Shown here: one piece after another, positions 45,701-53,456 of the stretch
How positions within the stretch are numbered: the stretch's first letter is position 1
How the letters are laid out: each line of letters opens with the position of its first letter
Origin: JAJISK01 sp046759185
GTDB taxonomy: Archaea; Thermoplasmatota; Thermoplasmata; RBG-16-68-12; JAJISG01
Reading direction: 5' to 3'
Length of the DNA: 64,000 nucleotides
Assembly: GCA_046759185.1 (NCBI GenBank)
Contig: JBHIBO010000001.1
Location: 138,925-202,924 of the forward strand
Notes under the pieces: generated by a model
What the model was told of the DNA's origin: nothing
The model's database searches: none
The model's input: only the letters and a program-made list of their open reading frames with translations
Made by a program: the position numbers and the translations under genes

Positions 45701-46553
45701 CAATCTGCTCCTTATCTTCCGGCGTGATCTCGATTTCCTCGTACTCGACCTGTTCCAGCTCCAGGCCGACGACATCCAGGAAAATGTCGAAGAGTGTGGA
45801 TTTGGCGCGGAACCGGCCACGCTGGGAGCCCCTGAGCACTCCGTTGAAAACAATGCGGTCCCCGGGATTCACTTCGCCGACGAGGTCTTCTTCCAAGTAG
45901 CCAGCAAGCCGCTGGGGCGCCTCCCCCCCTCGGAGTTCCTCGGGCGGTTCCTGAATCTCGATCTTTTGGGTGTCGATAAAGCGGGACCCTTCGTCCAAGA
46001 GCTTGAATTTCGTGGAACCGGCGCTCCGGGCACACCCGCCTTGGTCTTGGTAGCACTCCAGGGGTTCGTGGTATTCGAGGCCCTCTTGGGCCTCCTTGAT
46101 TACCGCCCCGCATCGGAGGCACTGGAAGACCGCCTCGACCAATCGAGGTCGGACCTCCGTCGCCTTCCGCACGAGTCCCTCCACGGAGACGAGCTTCCCG
46201 AGGTGCTTCGCCCGGAGGTCGCGGACTTCGACCCGCAGGTCCCGGGGGACGCCATGCACGCGGAACCGGATTTCCGCCTCCTCGGTGGGCGGGACGAAGC
46301 TGCGGATGGCCTGCTCCACGGAGTACACGGCATTCTGGGGGTGGTCGAGGAGGTAGATCGCCAGATCCGAGTCGAACCGGTCGATGGCGCCGTAGTCCAC
46401 CTCCAGGCTGCGTTCCTCGGGATACGCATCCGCGAGCTTGGTGATCCGCCCGCTGAGGTCGGCCTCGTCGAGGAACTCTTCCCAGCGTGCGACCAACTCC
46501 TCGGTCGAATAACTCAGCAGGTGACGGTTCCCCCGTCGCGTCGTTGTGACCAT
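42726..46553 (-). CDS. mcm: MCM replicative helicase interrupted by an intein
   Basis: The 1275-residue frame is MCM (residues 1-475 and 1041-1275) plus a 565-residue intein. The N-domain has a zinc knuckle (Cys about 145, 148, 167, 174) and an OB-fold. The AAA+ part has Walker A GDPGVAKS (about 344-351) and Walker B LVAIDEIEKM (about 404-413). The intein interrupts LLS-RFD, the arginine-finger motif, so unspliced protein is inactive. A C-terminal winged helix is present (about 1195-1275). The start is uncertain: a TTAAATA box (46558-46564) lies next to ATG 46553, so translation might begin at a later TTG (46496). Confidence 0.96.
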   Translation of the reverse strand: MVTTTRRGNRHLLSYSTEELVARWEEFLDEADLSGRITKLADAYPEERSLEVDYGAIDRFDSDLAIYLLDHPQNAVYSVEQAIRSFVPPTEEAEIRFRVHGVPRDLRVEVRDLRAKHLGKLVSVEGLVRKATEVRPRLVEAVFQCLRCGAVIKEAQEGLEYHEPLECYQDQGGCARSAGSTKFKLLDEGSRFIDTQKIEIQEPPEELRGGEAPQRLAGYLEEDLVGEVNPGDRIVFNGVLRGSQRGRFRAKSTLFDIFLDVVGLELEQVEYEEIEITPEDKEQIEKEAASGDVIRKIVGSIAPSIYGLNVEKEALALQLFGGVAKQLPDGRRIRGDTHILLIGDPGVAKSELLTYMTKLSPRGIYASGKASSPAGLVAAAVRDEFGEGRWTLEAGALVLADKGLVAIDEIEKMSDQDRSSIHNAMEQQTVHIAKAGITATLQTRTSILAAANPTFGRFDSGKYISEQIQLPPTLLSVDRDEPVLIRHDGVARTETIGNLVDPYYADGEEGKPVHLRNGSLEVAAFDPHTFRISWSPVRYVFRHRHSRPLLRVALDSGRTIRLTGGHSVYVFEDGVVQTKATSELRQGDYVVIPGSLPSNRSGAPRRINLVRELLNLPEEDTRTVYLHNVPSEVFAQLETVIPEDRKYWVNRGILPLRFASVVDADLSGCTLVIARGKRAVPAYIPVNEKLMRFLGYYIAEGSLTISTSKSFMISLSFNRKERDYVEDVTTICQELFGIKPRIHPDKGAVKVTISNKVLYLFLERVLRLPRGAWNKRVPSIVFNVPPVMQREFLVGWLRGDRGVTVSRRLASDVLYLLAQNQLVGSLFRTKEHTATFPDGHQATSSAYLLLSPHPYREDRLRNRGRHRMVPYRPVVPLLRRILGAPFSGWYGKTATDPRLGPSMHRDLLQRPKVRKRLRRLRLLRNPMTTSEASVLFEDTSHREHARVYMQRMVNRGWVERERISGKGRPYSWRYRYRLSPRGERLLADVDRLNRLIEGDLAFARVKSVEPVKASGPYVYDLSAPGRENFVAGDGGVVCHNSRFDTIFPIMDKPQTQVDRAMSEHILRGHLAGEKIRQAESHRLETGPEEVDEAFLPFFEPRFLRKYVAYAKRLYPVLTSEAMQIIQDKYLEIRKQGEGETGTVPITPRQLEAFIRLAEASARARLSPEVEEEDAERSVHIVEYWLERVTGIEGGFDIDIVATGLSQSQRAQMIALREIIGELAERDGAADLKDIMEGAEERGVPPNRVEAWLKRWSQEGEVYSPAPNKWRLVSRF
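43434..45128 (-). mobile_element. Intein in MCM with LAGLIDADG endonuclease and an extra winged helix
   Basis: The 565-residue intein runs from Ser at host residue 476 (SVDRDEPVLI) to Asn 1040 (ending VVCHN) with Ser as +1 residue. The canonical His-Asn end is present. A B-block-like GGHSVYVFEDG follows the N-block. The homing endonuclease has LLGYYIAEG-type (FLGYYIAEGSL) and LVGWLRGDRGV helices. An unusual winged-helix-like region (host residues about 910-995; 43569-43826) lies between the endonuclease and C-splicing blocks. Base composition is lower in GC than the gene ends. Confidence 0.92.
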
Positions 46554-46606
46554 GGGCTATTTAAGAAACGGGCCATCGCTTCCGATGGGCCCTTCCACCT
46601 CTCGGA

Positions 46607-46624
46607 CCCGATTTCCACTGGAAC
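46607..46624 (-). promoter_or_regulatory. ORB-like palindrome upstream of mcm
   Basis: The minus strand reads GTTCCAGTGGAAATCGGG. TTCCAgTGGAA is a perfect 11-bp inverted repeat and matches the core of the archaeal origin-recognition box bound by Orc1/Cdc6, whose 3' G-run is here a weak CGGG. It lies about 55-70 bp upstream of the mcm start, between the zinc-ribbon gene and mcm. I noticed only this one copy. Confidence 0.45.
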
Positions 46625-46648
46625 TACTGGCCTCCTCCGAGCCGGTCG

Positions 46649-46786
46649 TCATGCGCAGAGCGAGTAGCCGCATCCGCGGCAATGGAAGCATCCTCCTTCC
46701 GGGACCAACGCGAGGCCGCAGGTGGGACAGAACCGCCTCACGACGACCGAGATGGTGCCCTCTCGTCGATCGATCACCCTCTCCAA
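46649..46786 (-). CDS. Short zinc-ribbon protein upstream of mcm, about 45 residues
   Basis: A minus-strand frame from TTG 46786 (or GTG 46777) to TGA 46649 ends RRFCPTCGLALVPEGGC, then CRGCGYSLCA: two CxxC pairs, so a stand-alone zinc ribbon. It resembles the short zinc tails of class II/III ribonucleotide reductases and TFIIS-like ribbons. CTATAAAG (46815-46822) is centred 30 bp upstream, which supports expression. It lies 95 bp ahead of mcm on the same strand. Function is unknown. Confidence 0.55.
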   Translation of the reverse strand: MERVIDRREGTISVVVRRFCPTCGLALVPEGGCFHCRGCGYSLCA

Positions 46787-46814
46787 TCACTCACCGCAAC
46801 CCCATCTCCAGGGG

Positions 46815-46869
46815 CTATAAAGGACGGCCGGAGGGGGGTGCCCGAAAGTGACCCGCCGCAACCTTTAAT
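46815..46869. promoter_or_regulatory. Divergent TATA boxes for the zinc-ribbon/mcm and winged-helix genes
   Basis: On the minus strand CTTTATAG (46815-46822) serves the zinc-ribbon gene and possibly mcm. On the plus strand CTTTAAT (46863-46869) precedes GTG 46906 by about 40 bp, which implies a leader of roughly 13 nt. Confidence 0.45.
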
Positions 46870-46905
46870 CGTACCAGGTCTGTTATCAGCGGGGCGGGGG
46901 AGCCG

Positions 46906-47496
46906 GTGTTCGATCCGGAGCGCAACCTCAAAGAGCTCATTCTCTCCTACCTCAAGAAAGAGGAGACCTCCATCAGCGGCCTGGCCCGCCGGCTGGAGGA
47001 CGACGGCTACAAGCTCCACCGCCTCCTGGTCACGGGCTACCTCCGGGCCCTTTCCGACCTCGGGTACGTCCGGGAGCGGGAAATCCCCCCCGCCAAGGTC
47101 TACGGCCTGGCCAGCGGCCGGGAGCGGAACCTGTACGAGACTCTCGGGGACATCGCCCGAGACATCGAGAGCGACGAGCGGAAGGCGGTCCGCCTCGTCA
47201 TCGCGATTCTCCAACGCCTCTTCCGACGCCCCATCTTCCTCCGAGAGGTACGAGACGCCGGCTTTCCCAGCGGGTACGACGCCCTCATGGTGGAGCAGGA
47301 CGAGAGGGGGGAGGCTCGGAAGGAGCTCATGAAGGTGGGGATTCGGATCCCGCTGAGTGAGCCGGCTTATCAGGTGAAGGCCCGCCGCAGCGAGAAGCAG
47401 GAGGAAGCCTTTGTCCGCCTGATCCTCGAGCGGTTTGGCGTGGGGGGACTGGTTCTCGAGACGAAGCAGACGCGGCTGTCGGAGAAGTCCGGGTAG
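46906..47496 (+). CDS. Winged-helix DNA-binding protein, archaeal conserved
   Basis: The 196-residue protein starts at GTG 46906. Residues about 5-65 form a winged helix (LKELILSYLKKEETSISGLARRL). A helical linker and an alpha/beta C-terminal half follow. It looks like a conserved archaeal regulator whose ligand is unknown. The stop is followed after 39 bp by the 3' end of the convergent SRP RNA. Confidence 0.7.
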   Translation: MFDPERNLKELILSYLKKEETSISGLARRLEDDGYKLHRLLVTGYLRALSDLGYVREREIPPAKVYGLASGRERNLYETLGDIARDIESDERKAVRLVIAILQRLFRRPIFLREVRDAGFPSGYDALMVEQDERGEARKELMKVGIRIPLSEPAYQVKARRSEKQEEAFVRLILERFGVGGLVLETKQTRLSEKSG

Positions 47497-47535
47497 TCCG
47501 ATCCGCGTTACCCTCGCCCAGGGACCGGGAAGGGT

Positions 47536-47891
47536 AAAGGTTCGGGCACGTCGGGAGAGAAGCCGATGCCGTAGGGGAAGCTAGGCCGCTGGGCTCGACG
47601 CTCCGCCGGGATCTCCAGGGCCCCGGGGGCCTTCTCCATCCCGCGCCCCCGCGAGCACCGGCAGCCCGCGGTAAGGCTGCTCACTTCCGTGCCTGACCCG
47701 GTTCCCACGGCTAAGGTCGGGTCCCAGGCCCTCCGGCCCGTTTCCTGACCAGCCCCGGTCCCGCGGGACAGGATCTCAGCGTCGGCCCTCCGGACTGGAA
47801 ACCGGCAGGCTACGCCTCGCCCAGCTGTCGGCCCCGCATGTCGACGATTTCGGTGTATAAGGGGACGCCGAGCCCCCCGCCCAAGCCTAGC
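47536..47891 (-). ncRNA. ffs: Signal recognition particle 7S RNA
   Basis: On the minus strand, helix 8 of the S domain is clear: GGGTCAGGCACGGAAGTGAG continuing into CAGCC, with the GGAA loop that binds Srp54. The 5' end has helix-3 and helix-4 hairpins (GGGG...CCCC; GTCGAC...GCCGAC). Terminal helix 1 forms between GGCTTGGGC near the 5' end and GCCCGAACC near the 3' end with one mismatch. CTTAATTAT (47914-47922) is centred about 27 bp upstream of 47891. Both ends are estimates of a few nucleotides; about 355 nt is slightly long for an archaeal 7S RNA. Confidence 0.9.
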
Positions 47892-47937
47892 AGATGAGGA
47901 TGCCGGGTCTGGGATAATTAAGTTTGTGGCGCCGGTC

Positions 47938-48291
47938 TCAGCGCTGCATCAGCTTGATGATGGCCTCGGCGGGTTCCCCGTCGGCCTCGATGAGGGCCTG
48001 ACGGGCCTCCTCCGGGGTGACACCGGCCCGATCGGCCACGAGCTGGATGTCCTCGTCGGGAATGGCGGGGCCACCGCCCGGGACCGCTTCTTCCGCCTTC
48101 CCCGTGATCATGAACATGTGCTGGCCCTGGGCGTCCATCTCGGCGACCCCGGGGCTGCGGATGACGAGCTCCCGGTCGGCGGTTCGGATGATCACCTCCT
48201 CCACCCCCTCCCACTCCGTGTAGCCGAGCTGCCGCATCATCTTCTTGGCCTGTCGGGGATCGACGCGTCCGCCAGGGAGTCCGGGAATCAT
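47938..48291 (-). CDS. nac: Nascent polypeptide-associated complex protein
   Basis: From ATG 48291 the protein has 117 residues. An N-terminal NAC domain (RQAKKMMRQLGYTEWEGVEEVIIR) is followed by a C-terminal UBA domain (about 78-117, DIQLVADRAGVTPEEARQAL). It binds nascent chains at the ribosome exit as a homodimer. It lies next to SRP RNA, the competing exit-site factor. CTATAAG (48320-48326) is about 27-32 bp upstream. The longer frame to 48450 crosses the promoter and is rejected. Confidence 0.93.
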   Translation of the reverse strand: MIPGLPGGRVDPRQAKKMMRQLGYTEWEGVEEVIIRTADRELVIRSPGVAEMDAQGQHMFMITGKAEEAVPGGGPAIPDEDIQLVADRAGVTPEEARQALIEADGEPAEAIIKLMQR

Positions 48292-48319
48292 GAGGATCGG
48301 TGGCCAAATCACGCGCCGC

Positions 48320-48365
48320 CTATAAGAGTGTAGAAGCTGGCGCCTGGCTGGCTGAGCGTTAAATA
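48320..48365. promoter_or_regulatory. Divergent TATA boxes for nac and abce1
   Basis: CTTATAG on the minus strand (48320-48326) serves nac (ATG 48291). TTAAATA on the plus strand (48359-48365) is centred 26.5 bp before GTG 48389 of abce1. Confidence 0.65.
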
Positions 48366-48388
48366 GACTGGGCAGCCATGAAACGTCC

Positions 48389-50164
48389 GTGAAGGTCGCC
48401 GTGGTCTTCGACGACAAATGCCACCCCGATCGGTGCAACCTGGAGTGCATGGCCTACTGTCCGCCCATGCGGACCGGGACGGAGGTTATCTGGCTCAGCG
48501 AGGAGACCGGGCGGGCCGTCATCTCGGAGGAAACCTGCATCGTCTGTGCCATCTGCGTTAAGAAGTGTCCGTTTGACGCCATCCGGATTCACAACCTCCC
48601 TGATGAGCTGGGGGAGGATATCGTGCATCGTTATGGACAGAACCAGTTCCGCCTCTTCCGGCTCCCTGTCCCCAAGGAAGGCCATGTGATCGGTCTTCTC
48701 GGACCCAACGGCATCGGCAAGACGACGGTCATCAACATCCTCGCCGGCCAGCTCGTTCCCAATCTGGGTCTGTACCAGGAGGAGGCAGATTGGGACCGGG
48801 CCCTCGAGTCCTACGCCGGGACGGAGATGTACAACTACCTGCAGCCCCTAGCCGACGGAAGCCGACGGACCGCTCTAAAGCCACAGTACGTGGACCGCCT
48901 GCCCGCCGTCCAGAAGGGGGAAGTTGGCCCCCTGTTGGAGGGGGTTGACGAGCGGGGGGAGCTGGACGGCGTCGTGCGGGATCTGGAGCTTGAAGGCTTT
49001 CTCGCCAGTCCCCTCCGGACTCTCTCCGGAGGCGAGCTCCAGCGGACGGCCATCGCTGCCACGCTACTGAAGGACGCCGACGCCTACTTCTTCGACGAGC
49101 CCTCCTCCTACCTGGACATCCACCAACGCCTCAAGGTGGCCCGGGTCATTCACGACCTCTCCCGACGGAAGCCCGTTGTGGTGGTGGAGCACGACCTGGC
49201 CATCCTGGACTTCCTGGCGGAAACGGTCTACCTGCTTTACGGGGAAAAGGGGACGTACGGCATCGTGGCCCAACCCCGGCCCGTCCGCAGCGCCGTCAAC
49301 GTATACCTCGAGGGGTACCTCCCCGCGGAGAACGTCCGGTTCCGGCGGCGGGAGATCCGGTTCGAGGCCCGGGCTCCCCGCCCGGAGTGGAAGGCCGAGA
49401 CCCTGTTGGCCTTCTCCCCCTTGGAGGTAGAGCTGGATGGCTTTTCGCTGGAGGCCGAAGGGGGCGTCGTCCGAATGGGCGAGGTCGTGGGCGTCCTGGG
49501 ACCGAACGCCACCGGGAAGACCACCTTTGTCCGCGTGCTGGCGGGGGAGCTCCGCCCGAAGGTGGGTGGGGTGGAGGGGGAGGCTGCCGTCTCGTACAAG
49601 CCCCAGTACATTCAGCTGACTTACGAGGGGAGCGTTCGCGAGCTCCTCCTCGGCCGCATCGGGAAGCAGGTGGAGAGCAGCTACTTCCGTACGGAGGTGG
49701 CCGGCCCCCTCGAGCTGGACCCCATCTACGAGAAGGAGGTGACCTCCCTTTCGGGCGGGGAGCAGCAACGGGTGGCCATCGCCCTGGCCCTAGGGGCGGA
49801 GGCGGACCTCTACCTCATGGACGAGCCCTCCGCCTACCTGGACAGCAACCAGCGGATGGAGGCGGCCCGGGGGATCCGGCGGGCCATGGAGAACGCCGGG
49901 AAGACGGCCCTCATCGTGGACCACGATGTGTACTTCATCGACATGGTCGCTGACTCCCTCATGGTCTTCACAGGCGACCCCGGCCAGGCCGGGCGCGGGA
50001 CGGGTCCCTACCCCATGCGAGACGGCATGAACCGCTTCCTCCGGGAGGTGGACGTGACCTTCCGACGGGACCGGGACACGCGGCGGCCGCGCATCAACAA
50101 CCCGGATTCCAAGCTGGATCGGCGGCAGAAGGCGGCGGGGGAGTACTACTACCGGGCGGCCTAG
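48389..50164 (+). CDS. abce1: Ribosome recycling ATPase ABCE1 (RLI)
   Basis: The 591-residue protein has the full RLI layout. Two [4Fe-4S] clusters have Cys at about 11, 16, 20, 24 and 50, 53, 56, 60. ABC domain 1 has Walker A GPNGIGKT (about 105-112) and signature LSGGEL. Domain 2 has Walker A GPNATGKT (about 371-378) and signature LSGGEQQR. ABCE1 splits ribosomes after termination together with aRF1/Pelota. GTG start is leaderless by promoter spacing. It overlaps the convergent DedA gene by 4 bp. Confidence 0.97.
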   Translation: MKVAVVFDDKCHPDRCNLECMAYCPPMRTGTEVIWLSEETGRAVISEETCIVCAICVKKCPFDAIRIHNLPDELGEDIVHRYGQNQFRLFRLPVPKEGHVIGLLGPNGIGKTTVINILAGQLVPNLGLYQEEADWDRALESYAGTEMYNYLQPLADGSRRTALKPQYVDRLPAVQKGEVGPLLEGVDERGELDGVVRDLELEGFLASPLRTLSGGELQRTAIAATLLKDADAYFFDEPSSYLDIHQRLKVARVIHDLSRRKPVVVVEHDLAILDFLAETVYLLYGEKGTYGIVAQPRPVRSAVNVYLEGYLPAENVRFRRREIRFEARAPRPEWKAETLLAFSPLEVELDGFSLEAEGGVVRMGEVVGVLGPNATGKTTFVRVLAGELRPKVGGVEGEAAVSYKPQYIQLTYEGSVRELLLGRIGKQVESSYFRTEVAGPLELDPIYEKEVTSLSGGEQQRVAIALALGAEADLYLMDEPSAYLDSNQRMEAARGIRRAMENAGKTALIVDHDVYFIDMVADSLMVFTGDPGQAGRGTGPYPMRDGMNRFLREVDVTFRRDRDTRRPRINNPDSKLDRRQKAAGEYYYRAA

Positions 50165-50796
50165 GGGGACTGGGGTTCCCCGAGGGCCTGGCGGCTGCGA
50201 CGCCACCAGCGGTAGAGCAGGAAGCCGACCAGGATGGCGGCCAAGGCACCGAGGACGAGGAGGTCGAAGTTCTCCAGGCTCTCCGCGAACGCGAAGGCGG
50301 CCTGGCCGAGGAGGAAACCCGCCGAGACGAGGATTGTCGACCAGATTAGGGCCCCGAGGAAGGTGAAGGGCACGAAGACCCGGAGGCGGATCTGTGCGAT
50401 GCCCGCGGGGAAGGAGATGACGGAGCGAAAGCCCGTGAAGGAGTTGGCCAGGAAGACAGCCCAGCTCCCCCACCGCCGGAACCAGCCGTCGACCTGCTCC
50501 AAGTGTCGCTCCTCAAACCGGAAGTACCGGCCGTACCGGACGAGGAAGGGTCGCCCGAGGAATCGTCCGATGGCGTAGGCGCCCATCGACCCGACCGTCG
50601 CCCCGGCGGCCGCGGCCAGGATGACGAAGGGGAGGAAGAAGGTCCCCTCCCGCGCCAGGAGGCCGGCAAAGGGGAGGATCGCGGCGCTCGGGATAGGGGC
50701 GATGACGCCCTCGACGACCATCGCTAGGAAGATGGCGAGATAGCCTCCTGTGGCGACGAGGTCCTTGAGGAAGTTGGCTATCTCGAGAAAGACCAT
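50161..50796 (-). CDS. DedA/SNARE-associated (VTT) family membrane protein
   Basis: The 211-residue membrane protein has the DedA core: EGVIAPIPSAAILPFAG (about 29-45), GSMGAYAIGRFLGR (about 69-82), a re-entrant-type FTGFRSVISFPAGIAQIRLR (about 120-139) and a final helix. The family is linked to lipid flipping and membrane-potential homeostasis. Five to six hydrophobic segments are seen. CTTTAAGG-type box on the minus strand (about 50818-50827) is centred 26-27 bp upstream of the ATG. Confidence 0.88.
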   Translation of the reverse strand: MVFLEIANFLKDLVATGGYLAIFLAMVVEGVIAPIPSAAILPFAGLLAREGTFFLPFVILAAAAGATVGSMGAYAIGRFLGRPFLVRYGRYFRFEERHLEQVDGWFRRWGSWAVFLANSFTGFRSVISFPAGIAQIRLRVFVPFTFLGALIWSTILVSAGFLLGQAAFAFAESLENFDLLVLGALAAILVGFLLYRWWRRSRQALGEPQSP

Positions 50797-50859
50797 GGGT
50801 CGTCGCTAACTGGATGGCTTCCTTAAAGGTTGGCGAGGTCGACCGGACCGGGAATCGTG

Positions 50860-52143
50860 CTAGGTCGTTGGGGGGGAACCCTGGGGTCCCGAACGCGGGA
50901 TCCATCGACCCGCCCTCTCGTTAGCCAGCTCTCCCCCTTCCGCGACGAGGGTGCCCCGGACGAAGGTGGCCTGGGGGAAGATCGCCTCCCAATCCTCGAA
51001 GGGGGTCCATCCGGCCCGGGAGTGGAGGTCGCGGGCGCGGATGCGCCTCCGTTCCCGCGGATCAAAGACGGCCAGGTCCGCATCCATGCCCACGTCCAGG
51101 GCGCCCTTGCCCCGGAGACCGAAGAGGGTCGCAGGCCGGCGGCCAAGGGCCTGGACCAGGACCTCGAGGGGGAGGTCACCCCGCCGGACCAGGGCGAACA
51201 TCAGCGGGTAGACCGTCTCAACGTTGGGGGCACCGGGGGGCGCCCGGTCGAACGTTCCCGCTTTCTCCTCGAAGGTGTGGGGGGCGTGGTCGGTGGCCAA
51301 CACATCGATCTGGCCGGCGACGAAGGCGCTCCATAGGGCTTCCCGGCTGGCGGCCGGACGCAAGGGCGGGTTCACCTTCCCGTGGGTCCCAAGGTCGGCC
51401 GTCATGTCGAGAAGCAGGTGCATCGGCGTGGCCTCCACGCTCAGCCCGCTCCCTTGGAGGGCCGCGAGCCCCGCTCCCGAGGACAGGTGGGCCACGTGCA
51501 CCCGCCCTGATCGGGGCCAGGAGACGAGCTGCCGGATGGCGAGTTCTTCCGCGGCTTCCCCTCCCCGGGCCTCGTGGTGGTGGGCCAGCGTCTCCTCCTT
51601 CCGAGGACGGAAGGCCCTGGGGTCCTCCGCATGAACGCTGAGGGTCCGGGAGCTCGCAGGGAGGGCTTGCAGGATTCCCGGGAGGTCCTCCCCGGCCCCC
51701 GCCAACCCGCCGAAGCTCTCGGCCCAGTAGAACTTGTAGGCGTGGCAGTGAGGCGCCAAACGGGCGATGTCCTTGCCCCGGAGCACGCCCCCGAACAGCC
51801 CGAAGTCCACGTTGGCCTTGGGGGCAACGGTGGTACGTTTCTCCTCGAGCCGATCGGGGGTGGTGGCGTAGGGCTGCGTGTTGGGCATATCCAGGACGGA
51901 AGTGATACCGCCAACAGCAGCGGCCTCGCTCCCGGTGAAGAAGTCCTCTTTGTGGGTGAGACCCGGGTCCCTAAAGTGCACGTGGACGTCGACGCCCCCA
52001 GGTAGGATGACGCGGTCGCCGAAGTCGAACCCTCCGTCCCCCCGCAGCGTCTTCTTCACGACGCGAATGACGCCGTCCTCGATCCCGAGGGCGAGGGGGC
52101 GAAGCTCGCCGCGGTAGTATGCCCTACCCTGGATGACCATCAT
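50860..52143 (-). CDS. pyrC: Dihydroorotase
   Basis: From ATG 52143 the enzyme has 427 residues. It has the HxH metal pair in DVHVHFRDPG (about 51-60), a lysine in the YKFYWAE segment (about 136) that could be carboxylated, HAED and HVAHLSS histidines, and the catalytic aspartate in TDHAPHTFEEK (about 298). It closes the dihydroorotate ring in pyrimidine synthesis. A longer frame to 52248 overlaps AMMECR1 and is rejected. The preferred start overlaps the AMMECR1 stop by 20 bp, suggesting an operon. Confidence 0.92.
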   Translation of the reverse strand: MMVIQGRAYYRGELRPLALGIEDGVIRVVKKTLRGDGGFDFGDRVILPGGVDVHVHFRDPGLTHKEDFFTGSEAAAVGGITSVLDMPNTQPYATTPDRLEEKRTTVAPKANVDFGLFGGVLRGKDIARLAPHCHAYKFYWAESFGGLAGAGEDLPGILQALPASSRTLSVHAEDPRAFRPRKEETLAHHHEARGGEAAEELAIRQLVSWPRSGRVHVAHLSSGAGLAALQGSGLSVEATPMHLLLDMTADLGTHGKVNPPLRPAASREALWSAFVAGQIDVLATDHAPHTFEEKAGTFDRAPPGAPNVETVYPLMFALVRRGDLPLEVLVQALGRRPATLFGLRGKGALDVGMDADLAVFDPRERRRIRARDLHSRAGWTPFEDWEAIFPQATFVRGTLVAEGGELANERAGRWIPRSGPQGSPPTT

Positions 52144-52744
52144 GGAACGTGTTGAGGACGCGCCGGACGACCTGACCCCGGGGTTCCACCTCCCCGAAGA
52201 CGTCGGCCTGGAAGCGGTAGATGTGGGTCGATGGCTCAAACCAGGCATCGGCGAGGAGGCCCGCCTTCACACAGCTCTGGGCCAGGAACTCCTCCGGGTT
52301 CCAGCCATGTTCCACGGCCACCTGGGGCAAGAGGAGGCCACTCGTCGTCCCCTGGGTGACGAGGAGGCCGTGAACCCCCACCTCCACGGCGTTCGGGTAA
52401 TCCAAAGGCCGCGCCACCTGCACCCGCTCGGGAGACGTCAACAAGCTAACCTCGACGACCACCTCGTCGGCTTCCTCGGGCCGGAGGGTTTCAAAGCGGG
52501 GATCGTGACAGGACGCCACCGCGGCCCGCTCCACTGCCTCCCCTAAGGAGGCGACCGATTCGAAGTACCCGATGCAGCCCCGGAGGGCCCCCCCGGGATG
52601 GGTGTTGAGGGTCACAAACACCCGGCCGGGTCTGGCGAAGGCATCGGGAAGGGGGGGTCGATCGGCCGCGCGGCTTCCGGTGTGCGTGTCCACGGACCAG
52701 CGGGCCAGGCGGACCCCGGCCTCACCGTCGGCCTGACTCCACAT
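52124..52744 (-). CDS. AMMECR1 domain protein
   Basis: The 206-residue protein has the AMMECR1 signature GGALRGCIGYF (about 52-62), a VEVSLLTSPERV segment and a C-terminal HGWNPEEFLAQSCVKAGL. Biochemical activity is unknown; AMMECR1 domains also occur fused to MEMO1-like extradiol dioxygenase proteins. GGTTTAAGCC on the minus strand (52768-52777) is about 27 bp upstream of ATG 52744. It leads into pyrC. Confidence 0.92.
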   Translation of the reverse strand: MWSQADGEAGVRLARWSVDTHTGSRAADRPPLPDAFARPGRVFVTLNTHPGGALRGCIGYFESVASLGEAVERAAVASCHDPRFETLRPEEADEVVVEVSLLTSPERVQVARPLDYPNAVEVGVHGLLVTQGTTSGLLLPQVAVEHGWNPEEFLAQSCVKAGLLADAWFEPSTHIYRFQADVFGEVEPRGQVVRRVLNTFHDGHPG

Positions 52745-52857
52745 CGGCGAGCTCAGGAGGGGCGCTGGCTTAAACCCTTCTCTGCCATTCTTGCGTCGGC
52801 GCGGACCCGCCTAGAAACCTTTAACTGACGACGCGGCGATTTCGGGATGGCGACGTT

Positions 52858-53382
52858 GTGAAGGCCATCCCCGTTGTGGAGATTATGTCCAAGCAGCCGC
52901 TCACCACGGCCCCCGAGGCATCCATTCACGACGCGGCCCGGTCGATGCGGACGGCGGACGTCGGAAGCTTACTCGTCATCTCGAACGGGAAGCCCATCGG
53001 CATCGTCACGGAGAAGGACCTCGTGACGAAAGTGGTGGCGGAGGACCGCCTACCGTCACAGATTCAGGTGCAGGAGTGCATGACCTCGCCCGTCGTGACG
53101 GTCGAGCCCTATCAGGAGGTTGTCGAGGCAGCGAGGACCATGGCCGAACTCCGGATTCGCCGCCTTCCGGTGGTGGACGGGGAGAACTTGGTGGGGCTGG
53201 TCACGGAAAACGACATCCTCAAGGTGTGGCCCGCTCTCATCGAGATTACCCGACAGCGGGCGGAGGTGACGAAGCGGGGGGAGGACAACGGCGTGGGCTA
53301 CTGCGAGTCTTGCGCCACGTTCTCCGATCGGCTGGGACTCCAGCACGGCCAAATGCTCTGCCCCGTTTGTAGCGAGGCCTAG
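52858..53382 (+). CDS. Tandem CBS domain protein with C-terminal zinc ribbon
   Basis: The 174-residue protein has two CBS motifs (about 8-62 and 70-130; DVGSLLVISNGKPIGIVTEKDL, split by a VQECMTSPV repeat) and a C-terminal zinc ribbon CESCATF...LCPVCSEA (about 149-171). CBS pairs bind adenosyl nucleotides and often act as energy sensors. CTTTAAC (52818-52824) predicts a 10-nt leader for GTG 52858. A tiny ATG reading frame (52847) ends on the GTG. It leads a cluster with V4R and roadblock genes. Confidence 0.88.
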   Translation: MKAIPVVEIMSKQPLTTAPEASIHDAARSMRTADVGSLLVISNGKPIGIVTEKDLVTKVVAEDRLPSQIQVQECMTSPVVTVEPYQEVVEAARTMAELRIRRLPVVDGENLVGLVTENDILKVWPALIEITRQRAEVTKRGEDNGVGYCESCATFSDRLGLQHGQMLCPVCSEA

Positions 53383-53456
53383 GGGGCGGACGCCCTCTCT
53401 CCTGCGGTAATCGTGTCGCAAGCTTTAAGCTGGTCCAGGAGGACGATTCGCGCCGG

